From Deinococcus aerophilus (GTDB lineage: Bacteria > Deinococcota > Deinococci > Deinococcales > Deinococcaceae), in assembly GCF_014647075.1 (NCBI RefSeq), contig NZ_BMOM01000014.1, forward strand, positions 18,795 to 82,794: a stretch of DNA of 64,000 nt. Reading direction: 5' to 3'. Below are positions 36,754-49,669 of this stretch, one piece after another. Numbering within the stretch: position 1 is the stretch's first letter; each line of letters opens with the position of its first letter. A program made the position numbers and the translations under genes. The notes under the pieces are model-generated. The model was given only the letters and a program-made list of their open reading frames with translations, made no database searches and had not been told where the DNA came from.

Positions 36754-37936
36754 AATCGCTGTTCAGCAGACCTTGAGCCTCACGCGCGATCATCCACTCC
36801 TCGTTGGTGTTGATGACCAGCGCAGGTGGGCTGTCCGGCGCAGTGATGATGCCGGGATGGCCGCGGACTGCCCGCCCGTTGGCTTCCTGATCCACAGCAA
36901 ACCCAAGGACCCTCAGCCGTGTCAGGGTGGCGGCCCGCACCGAGGCACTGTTCTCGCCGATACCGCCGGTAAAGACCACGCCGTCGAGCCCACCCAGCGA
37001 TACGGCCATGGCGGCAATGGAGCGGGCCAGCCGGTTCACGAAGATGTCGATGGCCAGCTGCGCCTGGGCGTGGCCGCGTGCCGCCGCCTCTTCCAGCTCA
37101 CGCATGTCGTTCGTCAGCCCCGACAGGGCGAGCAGGCCGCTTTCCCGGTTGAGGGCCGCCGTGACCTCAGTCAGGCTCAGGCCCGCCTGACGCGAGATGT
37201 AGTCGTGCAGCCCCGGGTCGACGTCGCCGCTGCGGGTTCCCATCACCAGTCCCTCCAGCGGCGTGAGGCCCATGCTGCTGTCCACGCTGCGCCCGCCCAG
37301 GACGGCGCAGACGCTGCAGCCGTTGCCCAGATGGGCGGTGACCAGCTTCAGCTCCGTCAATGGGCGGGCCAGCAGCTGCGCCGCCTCGGCCGCGACAAAA
37401 GCGTGGCTGGTGCCATGAAAGCCGTAGCGGCGAACTCCGTGCTGGCGATACCAAGCCTCTGGCACGGCATAGCGGTAGGCGACCTCGGGCATGGTCTGGT
37501 GGAAGGCCGTGTCGAAGACAGCCACCTGGGGCAGATCCGGAAAGGCGCGGATGGCCGCCTTGATGCCGGCGATGTTGGCTGGGTTGTGCAGCGGAGCCAG
37601 CGGCACACAGGTGCGGATGGCCTCCAGAACCTCGGGCGTGATGAGTGCCGGGGCGCTGAAACGCTCGCCCCCATGCACGACCCGGTGGCCCACCGCCCGC
37701 AGCTGACCCCACAGGCCCAGCCGGCCCAGCTCGGCCAGCACCAGATCCAGCGCCTGTGCGTAGCTGCCTCCCTTGAGGGCATGCGTCTGCCGCTCGCCAC
37801 CGCGGTCCATCCGCATTGAGGCCGCCTCGCTGCCCAGCCGCTCGGCCAGTCCCGACAGCCGCACCTCACCGCTGCCCGGATTGACCACGGCGAACTTCAG
37901 GCTGCTGCTGCCGCTGTTGAGAACCAGAATCCACAT
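36752..37936 (-). CDS. ackA: Acetate kinase
   Basis: The 394-residue protein begins MWILVLNSGSSSLKFAVVNP, the ASKHA phosphate-binding signature of acetate kinase. It has DTAFHQTMPEVAYRYAVPEA with the catalytic residues, HLGNGCSVCAVLGGRSVDSS, and VFTGGIGENSASVR near the C-terminus. It interconverts acetate plus ATP and acetyl phosphate. The start ATG is at 37936. No pta is adjacent; tsaE lies 87 bases upstream on the same strand. Confidence 0.95.
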   Translation of the reverse strand: MWILVLNSGSSSLKFAVVNPGSGEVRLSGLAERLGSEAASMRMDRGGERQTHALKGGSYAQALDLVLAELGRLGLWGQLRAVGHRVVHGGERFSAPALITPEVLEAIRTCVPLAPLHNPANIAGIKAAIRAFPDLPQVAVFDTAFHQTMPEVAYRYAVPEAWYRQHGVRRYGFHGTSHAFVAAEAAQLLARPLTELKLVTAHLGNGCSVCAVLGGRSVDSSMGLTPLEGLVMGTRSGDVDPGLHDYISRQAGLSLTEVTAALNRESGLLALSGLTNDMRELEEAAARGHAQAQLAIDIFVNRLARSIAAMAVSLGGLDGVVFTGGIGENSASVRAATLTRLRVLGFAVDQEANGRAVRGHPGIITAPDSPPALVINTNEEWMIAREAQGLLNSD

Positions 37937-38022
37937 GCCCGCATTCTTTCAGACCCGTCTGGTCTTGGGGATTGCCGGTGCCCAGCGTTCTTTCAGGTCC
38001 AGCGTTCCGCGTGCCTGGGAAA

Positions 38023-38481
38023 TCAGCGCATCCGGGTGAGCCGCCGCACCTCGCCCAGGCCCTCAACGTGTTCCAGGCGCAGAATCGGGGCGTCCGGGTA
38101 ATCGGCGTACAGCCCCTCGCCCCACTCGATCACGCTCAGGCGGCTGTCCGCGATCAGGTCCTCCAGGTCCATCTCATACAGCTCCTGCACATCGCGGACG
38201 CGGTAGGCGTCCACATGCAGCGCGCGGCCCGACGGAGTCGGGTAGGCGTGCATCAGGGCGTAGGTCGGGCTGGTGACGGGCCCGTCAAAGCCCAGCGCAC
38301 CGATCAGCCCTCCGGTCAGGGTGGTCTTGCCGGCGCCCAGCTCGCCTTCCAGGAACAGCACCGCGCCGGGCGACAGTGCGGGCACCAGGGCGGCCCCCAG
38401 GGCGCGTTGTTCGTCGGGGCCCTGCAGGTGCCGGACCTCTCCCACCTGCAAGAGGTCTGCCAGAGTGTGCGCGCGGGTCAT
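38023..38481 (-). CDS. tsaE: tRNA threonylcarbamoyladenosine biosynthesis ATPase TsaE
   Basis: The 152-residue P-loop protein has Walker A GELGAGKTTLTGGLIG, the TsaE signature VTSPTYALMHAYPTP followed by LHVDAYRV, and IEWGEGL. It is the ATPase that supports t6A37 formation with TsaB and TsaD. The ATG 38481 was chosen; the frame extends to 38511 without support. It follows the Roadblock operon by 42 bases on the same strand and could be co-transcribed with it. Confidence 0.93.
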   Translation of the reverse strand: MTRAHTLADLLQVGEVRHLQGPDEQRALGAALVPALSPGAVLFLEGELGAGKTTLTGGLIGALGFDGPVTSPTYALMHAYPTPSGRALHVDAYRVRDVQELYEMDLEDLIADSRLSVIEWGEGLYADYPDAPILRLEHVEGLGEVRRLTRMR

Positions 38482-38523
38482 CACCGCCCATGCTAGAGCA
38501 GGGCCCGCCAACTTGCCCCCGGC

Positions 38524-40335
38524 TCAGCGGGGCGAACGGGTAATTTCCCAGCGCCCTGCCGCGTGCCGGGCTTCCCAGCGCTCACCGGGACCGCTCAGCG
38601 TCAGCTCGGTGAGGTTCAGGTCCCCGGCCAGCGCAATCAGCTGCAGCAGAGGGGCAGGCAGCGGCTCCTGCTCGCCGCCGGACAGCTGGCCTCCCTGGAG
38701 GGTCCAGGTCTGGACACCGGTGCCGGCGATGGTCTGCGGCGCGGCGGGCCACGCTCCCTCGGCCTCGCCTCCGAGCTCGAACACGTCGAGCAGTCCATTC
38801 AGGGCTTCGTTTCCGAAGGAGGCCGTGACTTCCTGCGCCGCGCGGTGCTCGGCCTGGGCCTCGGTCAGCAGGGCCTCGGCGTCGCTCAGGGTCTGGGCAT
38901 AGCGCTCCTGGGCCGCGCGGCTCATCGTCCCCAGCCGGCGCTGGGCGCGCAGGGTATCGGCCAGGCGGCCCAGACGCTGGATGGTCTCTCCGGCGAGGTC
39001 ACGGACCGCGTCATACTCGGCCACCACGCGGTCGGCGCGGGCATCGAAGCTCTCGCGCTCCTGGGCCGCGGCGCCCCTGCGGCGTTCCAGCACCGCCCAC
39101 AGGGTGTCGAGGTCCACGGCGGCGCCCGCAGCCAGCTGCGTCTGCGCCCAGTCCAGCAGGGGGGCCAGCTCGGCGGCGGCGCCGGGAATGTCGCGGGCCG
39201 AGCGCTCGATTTCGCGCAGTTCACGCTGGAGGCCCAGACCGCCCTCGCCGCGCTTGAGGGCGTCCAGCGTGCCACGCAGCTCGTGCAGTTCGTCATTGGC
39301 GAGGTTGCCGCCGTCCAGCAGGTGCCGCGCGGCGTCCAGGGCCACGCGCACGTCGGCGCCGGCGTCCAGGCCCGCGAGCTGCTGTTCCAGACTGGTCAGC
39401 TGCGCACGCTGCTCGGTCAGGACGGTGTCGCGCACCATGCGCAGCGACTCGCGCCAGCTTTCCACCGCGTCGGTCGTGAGCTGGCCGGCGGCGGCCTCGC
39501 CGCGCAGTCCCGCCTGACGGTCGCGCAGGTCGGCGCGGGCCTGCAGCAGCGAGGCGAACTCGCGGTCCAGCGCGTTCAGGACGCCCTGAATGTGTTCCTG
39601 TTCCAGGGCGAGCACCCGGGCCTGGGCTTCCGGATCCAGGGACGGATTGCCCGGCATCCCCTGCACCACCGAGGATTCCAGCAGCTTGCGCAGGCCGTAG
39701 GTCAGGGTACGGGCGCGCTCGACCTCTCCGGGCAGCAGCGTGCCCTGCTGCTGGGCCTCGTCAATCTGGACAACCAGGGCGTCCAGGCGGCGCACCTCGC
39801 GGCCGCCCATGCCCTGCACCCGCGTCAGGGCGGCGCGCAGCTCGGCAAGGTCCTGTGCCTGCGCGACCAGTCCCTCCTGCAGGCGGCGGTCCATCTGCGC
39901 GACGAGCTCCTGTCCCTCCTGGACCAGCGCCCCGATGTCGCGCCCCTCTTCCTCCTCCTGGCGGGCAACGCTCAGGATGCCGCGCAGGCGCTGGGTCTCG
40001 GGCCAGTCGAAATACAGCGAGAACCGGCGGGCGCTGTCCTCCAGGGGCAGCAGCGAATGCTCGACCGTGCTGGCGGCCGGGCGCTCCTGGCTGGTCTTGA
40101 GCAGCTCGTCGAGCACCTCCGACACCCGGCGCTTGGCCAGGGGGGCGGGCACGCTGAGCTGCAGCCGCTTGAACACCTCACGTTTGAGGATGTCCTCCAG
40201 GGCGGCGGCGTCCAGCTGGGCGGGGGTGGTGCCGCGGGCCCCGGCGGCGTCCTGCAGGATGCGTTCCAGCGCGCGCGGCGAGACCAGATCTCCCAGCATC
40301 TGAACGGGCAGCCGGTGCAGGCCGGAGGCTGCCAT
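38524..40335 (-). CDS. Large coiled-coil protein with an N-terminal domain shared with the Roadblock protein
   Basis: The 603-residue protein is predominantly helical with heptad-rich stretches (for example RRLQEGLVAQAQDLAELRAA and REIERSARDIPGAAAEL) from about residue 110 to 500, and no signal peptide or membrane segment. Its first 80 residues (VQMLGDLVSPRALERILQDA) align without gaps to the start of the Roadblock protein in the same operon (17 identities in 64). The C-terminus is a small beta-like domain. It starts at ATG 40335, overlapping the previous stop as TGATG; GTG 40338 is possible. I assign no family; it is probably the cytoplasmic scaffold of the three-gene system. Confidence 0.75.
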   Translation of the reverse strand: MAASGLHRLPVQMLGDLVSPRALERILQDAAGARGTTPAQLDAAALEDILKREVFKRLQLSVPAPLAKRRVSEVLDELLKTSQERPAASTVEHSLLPLEDSARRFSLYFDWPETQRLRGILSVARQEEEEGRDIGALVQEGQELVAQMDRRLQEGLVAQAQDLAELRAALTRVQGMGGREVRRLDALVVQIDEAQQQGTLLPGEVERARTLTYGLRKLLESSVVQGMPGNPSLDPEAQARVLALEQEHIQGVLNALDREFASLLQARADLRDRQAGLRGEAAAGQLTTDAVESWRESLRMVRDTVLTEQRAQLTSLEQQLAGLDAGADVRVALDAARHLLDGGNLANDELHELRGTLDALKRGEGGLGLQRELREIERSARDIPGAAAELAPLLDWAQTQLAAGAAVDLDTLWAVLERRRGAAAQERESFDARADRVVAEYDAVRDLAGETIQRLGRLADTLRAQRRLGTMSRAAQERYAQTLSDAEALLTEAQAEHRAAQEVTASFGNEALNGLLDVFELGGEAEGAWPAAPQTIAGTGVQTWTLQGGQLSGGEQEPLPAPLLQLIALAGDLNLTELTLSGPGERWEARHAAGRWEITRSPR

Positions 40336-42002
40336 CACAGGTCCTCATCCCAGTCGAGGCTCTGGCTGGCGGGAATGGCCGGATCGGCGCGGCGGCCCAG
40401 AAGGCCGAACTGCTGGCACAGTCCGCGGAAGCCGTAGGCGCTCAGTCCGATGGCCAGCGCCGAGAGCAGCGCCCACACCGGCAGGGCGTAGGTGCCCTGG
40501 GTCAATGTGAGGTTGCTGGCACCGCGCAGCGCCCCCACCCCGGCCACGTCGCCGATGGCACCCAGCAGGCCGAACAGCCCCTCCAGGAACACCGGCATCA
40601 GCAGCAGGGCCAGCCCCACCGCAATGGCCCGCCAGTACGGATTGCGCCCGCCGAAGGCCAGGTTCAGCAGGTACAGGGGAACGGCGCACAGTCCGGCCAG
40701 CAGGGCAAAGACGAGCACGCGCAGCCAGCCGCTGAAGGTGCGTGAAACGCCCAGCGAGGCGCGGTCCAGCGCACTGATCTCCTCGCCCGCAGCGCGGCGT
40801 TCCAGGTTGCTCAGGCCACCGATCAGCGCCTGCACGTCTCCGGGCCGCAGGGGGCTGCGGGTCTGGGCCGCGTTCACGTCGGCAACCAGCGCGTCGTAGC
40901 CCTGGGCCGTGCGCAGCGCCGCCGGCACCCTGGCCAGGGCGGACTGGGCCTGCGTCAGCTGTCCGCGCGCTCCCACCGGGTCGCCGTGACCGGCGGCCGA
41001 GAGGGCCCGGCCCAGCGCGGAGTACACGGCGGCCGTCCGGTCTGTGCCGGTGGAGGGAGCCACAGCCGGAGAAGCCGCTGGGGGTGGTGCCGGCGGGGTC
41101 ACCTGATTTTGCGGAGATGTGGCGGCCGGAGTCACCGGGGAGGGAGCGGCGGGAATGGTGGGAGGCGTCGCTCCCGGCGCCGTGCTCGCGGCGGCTTCAC
41201 CCGTTGCATGGGTGGCCGGAGCGGGGGCGCTGGTGGAAGCCGGGGCCGAGGCCAGCGAACTGGCCAGCGTCTGGGTGCCCTGCCTCAGGGTGGTCAGCGA
41301 AGTGTTCAGCGCCGCGGTGTCTCCGCCGGTGAGCTGCCGCAGCGCGTCGCCGAACTGCGAAACCTTCAGGCCCCCGCCGGACGCGGCGTCCTGCACCACC
41401 GTGAACCAGCCCGTGGCGCGGGCCAGGTTCAGATAGGAGGCGGGCGTCTGTTCGGGCCGGCTGGCAGCCAGCGCCGCCGAGACCTTCTGGACCGCTGCGC
41501 GTTGCAGGCGCCACGCGACCCGGGGCAACTGCCCGCCCGCGCTGTCGGCCTTCAGGGCCGTGGTGGCCTCGTTGCTCAGTCCGAATTCGCGGGCGAGCAG
41601 CCCCAGCTGGGTCGGGGTTCCCTCTGGCGTGCCCCCCGACAGACCCGCGAGGGTCTGGTCGTACAGCGCGCGGCGCATCAGGCCGCGGGCGAGCAGCACC
41701 TGCGCTTCCAGTTCGGCGGGCGTGCGGGCCAGTGCGCCGCGCGCTCCTTCCAGCGCTCCGCGCAGGCCGGTGGTGAGCTGACGGTTGCGCAGCGTCGGCT
41801 CCAGCCGGGTGAAGGCGGCCTGCGCCGCGTCGAGCTGCGCCAGCGCCGCTCCTGCCGAGTTCGCCCGCGCCCGAACCGCCGCGTCCAGGCTGGCGGCCAG
41901 GGCGCTGTAGGCCTCCAGGCTCTGGGCCTGTGCGGAGGGGGCCGTCATGCCCAGGCCCAGGGCGCCGAGCAGCATCAGTCTGTGAACACTTGAACGGATC
42001 AT
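40335..42002 (-). CDS. Signal-anchored membrane protein of the Roadblock operon
   Basis: The 555-residue protein has a signal peptide (LMLLGALGLGMTAPSAQAQS), then a helical extracytoplasmic domain of about 220 residues, a Pro/Ala/Thr-rich segment (about 255-335), and a second helical part. It ends with at least three membrane helices (LRVLVFALLAGLCAVPLYLL, AIAVGLALLLMPVFLEGLF, VWALLSALAIGLSAYGF). No family was recognised. ATG 42002 overlaps the Roadblock gene stop (ATGA), and its own stop overlaps the coiled-coil gene start. It would link an outside or periplasmic domain to the cytoplasmic partners. Confidence 0.75.
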   Translation of the reverse strand: MIRSSVHRLMLLGALGLGMTAPSAQAQSLEAYSALAASLDAAVRARANSAGAALAQLDAAQAAFTRLEPTLRNRQLTTGLRGALEGARGALARTPAELEAQVLLARGLMRRALYDQTLAGLSGGTPEGTPTQLGLLAREFGLSNEATTALKADSAGGQLPRVAWRLQRAAVQKVSAALAASRPEQTPASYLNLARATGWFTVVQDAASGGGLKVSQFGDALRQLTGGDTAALNTSLTTLRQGTQTLASSLASAPASTSAPAPATHATGEAAASTAPGATPPTIPAAPSPVTPAATSPQNQVTPPAPPPAASPAVAPSTGTDRTAAVYSALGRALSAAGHGDPVGARGQLTQAQSALARVPAALRTAQGYDALVADVNAAQTRSPLRPGDVQALIGGLSNLERRAAGEEISALDRASLGVSRTFSGWLRVLVFALLAGLCAVPLYLLNLAFGGRNPYWRAIAVGLALLLMPVFLEGLFGLLGAIGDVAGVGALRGASNLTLTQGTYALPVWALLSALAIGLSAYGFRGLCQQFGLLGRRADPAIPASQSLDWDEDL

Positions 42003-42733
42003 GCCGCCACCTCTAGGCCCTGCAATTCCACCAGCAGCCGGCCCACATTGGCCTGTGCTCCTGCCGGCGTTCCCACCACCACTGCCACACAGTACCCGCC
42101 CAGCGGGCGCATACACACCGTCCGTGCTCCCAGGTCGGCCGACATCAGCCGCAGGGTGCGTCCCCGGAACAGCATGGCCGTCGCGGCGACCACGCCCCCC
42201 ATTCCCGAGGCTTCCTGCAGGCTCCGGGCCAGCAGCACCTCGCCGTTAGCGCGGCACAGCATCACGCCCTGGACCCCCGAGAGCCGCGCCAGATCACGCA
42301 GCAGTTCTTCCTGCCCGGCGGCGTGCGTCAGGTCGTAGCGGCGGCCCGGGGCGTGGCCATAGTCGGGGTCGTCAAATTCGAAGTCGTCTACCCCCAGCTC
42401 CGGTTCGTCCCAGCCGGCGTCGGACAGTTCGGTACCCTCGTCCCAGGCCGCCTGGGGCAGCGCCCCGGTGAACAGGGTGGGGGCCTTGGGGTACTGCGTC
42501 TCCAGTTGCCGCGCCAGAGACAGCAGTTCCTGGCGTGCGCGCGCCTGCGGCAGGACCGCCGAGAGCCGCGTCAGCAGCGGCCCGGACAGCACCCGCTGCA
42601 TGTCCTGGGCCGTCAGGGTGTCCGGGCTCAGGTGGTTCTCGCGCAGCAGCGCCTGCAGCATGGTCTCTGCCGCCCGCGCCGAGACAACGCCCGACAGGGC
42701 GCGGACAGTCATGGTGTACACAGCGTTGGTCAT
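41999..42733 (-). CDS. Roadblock/LC7 domain protein
   Basis: The 244-residue protein has two parts. Residues 1-78 form a helical domain (VRALSGVVSARAAETMLQAL, ending RARQELLSLARQLE) shared with the coiled-coil protein of this operon. An acidic linker (DEPELGVDDFEFDDPDYG) follows. Residues 140-244 resemble a Roadblock/LC7 (MglB-like) fold: LLRDLARLSGVQGVMLCRAN, GEVLLARS, SADLGARTVCMRPLGGYC and VAVVVGTPAGAQANVGRLL. Such domains regulate small GTPases (MglA) or form dimeric scaffolds; no GTPase gene is in the window. ATG 42733 (MTNAVYTMTV) was chosen over 42745. It is first in the operon. Confidence 0.75.
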   Translation of the reverse strand: MTNAVYTMTVRALSGVVSARAAETMLQALLRENHLSPDTLTAQDMQRVLSGPLLTRLSAVLPQARARQELLSLARQLETQYPKAPTLFTGALPQAAWDEGTELSDAGWDEPELGVDDFEFDDPDYGHAPGRRYDLTHAAGQEELLRDLARLSGVQGVMLCRANGEVLLARSLQEASGMGGVVAATAMLFRGRTLRLMSADLGARTVCMRPLGGYCVAVVVGTPAGAQANVGRLLVELQGLEVAA

Positions 42734-42876
42734 CGGTAACCTCAAGCGAGGTTAGCCGGGGGCCACTTACACTTTTGTCTCACGCTGGGGCGTTCAGGCC
42801 GCCGCCGGCCCGCCCGTGTTCCACCGGAGCGGTCTGGCCCACGGTACGGGCCACCTGGCTCCTGTGCGCTGCTTGC

Positions 42877-42882
42877 TATACT
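42877..42882 (+). promoter_or_regulatory. Probable -10 element of the tRNA-Arg gene
   Basis: TATACT at 42877-42882 lies 57 bases before the mature tRNA 5' end. No clear -35 is visible at the usual distance, so the call rests on the -10 match alone. Confidence 0.45.
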
Positions 42883-42939
42883 CTCCGGCGCACGCGCTTG
42901 CCCACCGCGGACGCGGACTGCGCCTGCGCCCCTGAACCT

Positions 42940-43016
<77 letters not shown>

Positions 43017-43023
43017 CATACAG

Positions 43024-43068
43024 AACAGCAGAACCTCCCACCATCCGGCTGGGAGGTTCTGCTGTTTG
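43024..43068 (+). terminator. Terminator of the tRNA gene
   Basis: A 16-base stem, AACAGCAGAACCTCCC (43024-43039) with GGGAGGTTCTGCTGTT (43051-43066), is followed by T residues. It lies between the tRNA and the convergent prepilin peptidase gene. Confidence 0.92.
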
Positions 43069-43107
43069 ATGTTGCAGCGGTGGAACCGGGCCGGGACTGG
43101 CCTGCCC

Positions 43108-44253
<1,146 letters not shown>

Positions 44254-44443
44254 GTGCGGAGTCTAAGCGTCCCTTCCTTACAAATTTGCCTCTGCGCGCC
44301 TGCGGCTCCGGAGGCTTCCTGAGCCCGCAAACCGCGGCCCCAGATACCCCGAACCGCGCCGAACACCGTCAGGGAGGGTGTCCAGGAATCCACACCAATC
44401 CGCTCGACTTTAGCTCCCGGAATGGGTAAAATGGGCAGGTAAG

Positions 44444-44458
44444 TAGGAATCATTCTCA
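44444..44458 (+). promoter_or_regulatory. Fur-like 7-1-7 operator in the suf promoter region
   Basis: TAGGAATCATTCTCA resembles the 7-1-7 Fur box (TGAGAAT-N-ATTCTCA), with two changes in the left arm and an intact right arm. It lies 27 bases before the sufC ATG, in a 230-base gap (44254-44485) that otherwise holds nothing obvious. Iron-responsive control of the Fe-S assembly operon is plausible; the site is inferred by eye. Confidence 0.5.
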
Positions 44459-44485
44459 AATAGAAGTGCCATCACAAGGAGTCAC

Positions 44486-45265
<780 letters not shown>

Positions 45266-45359
45266 GTCGGCCGGGGGAGGGTGGGCCAGTTCCCTGAGGT
45301 CCTCCCACTCCCTGGCGTTTCGCCCTTTTCGCCCCCCGAGCACCCCCGAGGAGTACCCC

Positions 45360-46766
<1,407 letters not shown>

Positions 46767-46949
46767 GGTCCAGGGTGCCTGTCCGGAGCCCCTCCTGAGC
46801 GGAGCCCCGCTTCTGGAACGCACTGTTTCTGAAGCGGAGGCCACGTCCCGGGGTGGGGCACACCGGGTGCCCACAGGCACATGGTGGGCCTGCGTCTGCC
46901 GGGCTGCCCCGAAGTTTGAACGGCCTGAAAGGTGCCGTGAGGAGCTGGT

Positions 46950-47309
46950 TTGAAACTCAACCACATCAATCTGGGCGTGACCGACGTGCCCGCCACTGTG
47001 GAACTGTTCCAGACCTACTTCGGGCTGCGTCCGGCGGGCGGGGGCATGCCCCTGAACGAGCGGATGGCCTTTTTGCGTGACGACGCCGGTTCGCTCATCT
47101 CCGTGTTCAAGGCCAGCGACGTGACCTACCCCAGGGTCTTTCACATCGGCTTCCTGCAAGACACGCCCGAGCAGGTGCGGGCCATCTACCAGCAGCTCAC
47201 GGACGGTGGCTATAGCATCCCGCCTCCCAGCGAGAACCATGGGCGGCTGACCTTTTACTTCGATACACCGGGCGGCTTCGTGGTGGAAGTCGAATCCTTC
47301 CTCGGCTGA
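46950..47309 (+). CDS. VOC (glyoxalase/bleomycin-resistance) family protein inside the suf cluster
   Basis: The 119-residue protein has the VOC beta-alpha-beta-beta-beta repeats. MKLNHINLGVTDVPATVELF opens the first and RLTFYFDTPGGFVVEVESFL closes the second. His 5, the mid-chain residues (FHIG) and Glu 115 could form a metal site. It starts at TTG 46950 after GAGGAG. Its substrate is unknown. It sits between sufB and sufD on the same strand, which is not a standard suf gene, so it may be co-expressed by chance insertion or have a thiol or metal-related role. Confidence 0.8.
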   Translation: MKLNHINLGVTDVPATVELFQTYFGLRPAGGGMPLNERMAFLRDDAGSLISVFKASDVTYPRVFHIGFLQDTPEQVRAIYQQLTDGGYSIPPPSENHGRLTFYFDTPGGFVVEVESFLG

Positions 47310-47340
47310 CCCCGCCCTCTCTCCCCCTTTCGGAGATCCC

Positions 47341-48696
<1,356 letters not shown>

Positions 48697-48725
48697 GCCC
48701 CCACGCTTAACCGCGCCGACGGACT

Positions 48726-48769
48726 GCGCCGCCAGCCTTGCTTCATGGAGCTGGTGGCGCCTGTGTTTT
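48726..48769 (+). terminator. Intrinsic terminator of the suf operon
   Basis: GCGCCGCCAGC (48726-48736) pairs with GCTGGTGGCGC (48750-48760), allowing one G-T pair. TGTGTTTT follows. It lies 30 bases after the sufD stop. Confidence 0.85.
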
Positions 48770-48883
48770 AAAACCCCAGGGGGAGGAGTTCAGGGGTCAG
48801 GCCGGTTCCTGGTTCCATCCGGGCACCCGTTTAATGCGTTCCCGCGCCGCCACCACATCCGTATGTTCCGGTCGGCACACATC

Positions 48884-49261
48884 TCAGTCCCGACCCCCAG
48901 CGTAGGCCCCGATCACCAGCAGGTCGGGGCTGGCGCCGTCGTTGCGGTGTCCCGTTCCAGCCGGGAGCAGAACAACGTCACCGCTTGTCAGGTGCAGCGA
49001 CGTGCCCCCCTCGCCGCCCAGGGTCACCCGGACCTGACCGCGTACCACCACCAGCACCTCGTGGGCAGTGGAGTGGTAATGGTGAAAGGCATAGATGCCG
49101 TTGCGCCAGGCCCCGGTCCAGCCGCGTGCAGCCAGATACTCCTCGATCTGGTCGGGGCTATGTTCCGCCAGCGCGGCGCGGTACAGCACGGCGGGCCGGG
49201 AGTTGTTGGGCACCACACCGCCGGCAGGCAGCGTCAGCTGTTCTGGAACACGTGCGGCCAT
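48884..49261 (-). pseudogene. YjlB-like cupin cut short by an in-frame TGA
   Basis: The 125-residue reading frame has the COG4297/YjlB cupin pattern: PNNSRPAVLYRAALAEHS, YAFHHYHSTAHEVLVVVRGQ with metal histidines, and SGDVVLLPAGTGHRN. It stops at GAYAGGRD followed by TGA (48886-48884). The same frame continues from 48883 with DVCRPEHTDVVAARERIKRV and ends at TGA 48797. The Trp normally following GRD-like motifs in this family would be TGG, so a TGG to TGA change is likely. The tail then lacks the family's final PxxDPxxG part. A pseudogene or sequencing error is most likely; readthrough is possible. Start ATG 49261. Confidence 0.65.
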
Positions 49262-49331
49262 CTGGATAGGGTACCGATAGCAAAGAGGCGCCCGGATGAA
49301 GGCGGCTTTCAGGACTGAAGATACCCGGCGG

Positions 49332-49607
49332 TCAGTTGCCGGGCAGGGCCTGGGCCATCTGCAGGTATGTGGCAACCACCGGCTCGATGCTGGCCGCGTA
49401 GGCCAGCATCTGGGCATCCTGGCCGAAGGTGAGGTGGGTCCTGATCAGATGCAGGGAGGGTCGTCTGACCTTCTTGTACTCAGCGTCAAAAGCGGCCCCG
49501 GACAGGGTGGCGAGCTTGTTTCCGAGCAGGCGGGATGCCGACGGTGGCGAACCTGGACCCGGCTGCCGTCGCAGTGTCCTGCCCACTTTCTGGCTAGCAT
49601 GGGCCAT
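49332..49607 (-). pseudogene. C-terminal remnant of a DUF4142 protein
   Basis: The 91-residue frame resembles only the C-terminal half of DUF4142 (ferritin-like) proteins: LATLSGAAFDAEYKK, then SLHLIRTHLTFGQDAQMLAY and VVATYLQMAQALPGN. The first about 28 residues are not family-like and no N-terminal half or signal peptide lies upstream, where the next gene begins at 49670 on the other strand. It is probably a broken gene. It lies next to the cupin with the in-frame stop, so this 0.8 kb looks degenerate. Confidence 0.6.
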
Positions 49608-49669
49608 GGGTCTGGGTCTTCATCCGGGATTGCGTTCGCGTGGCCGCCGTTGCATCAAACAGGACGGTC

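Noticed and set aside
46767..46949. A possible extra gene in the gap between sufB and the VOC gene
   Set aside because: No frame with a start, a ribosome-binding site and coding character was found. The gap only has GC-rich short repeats.
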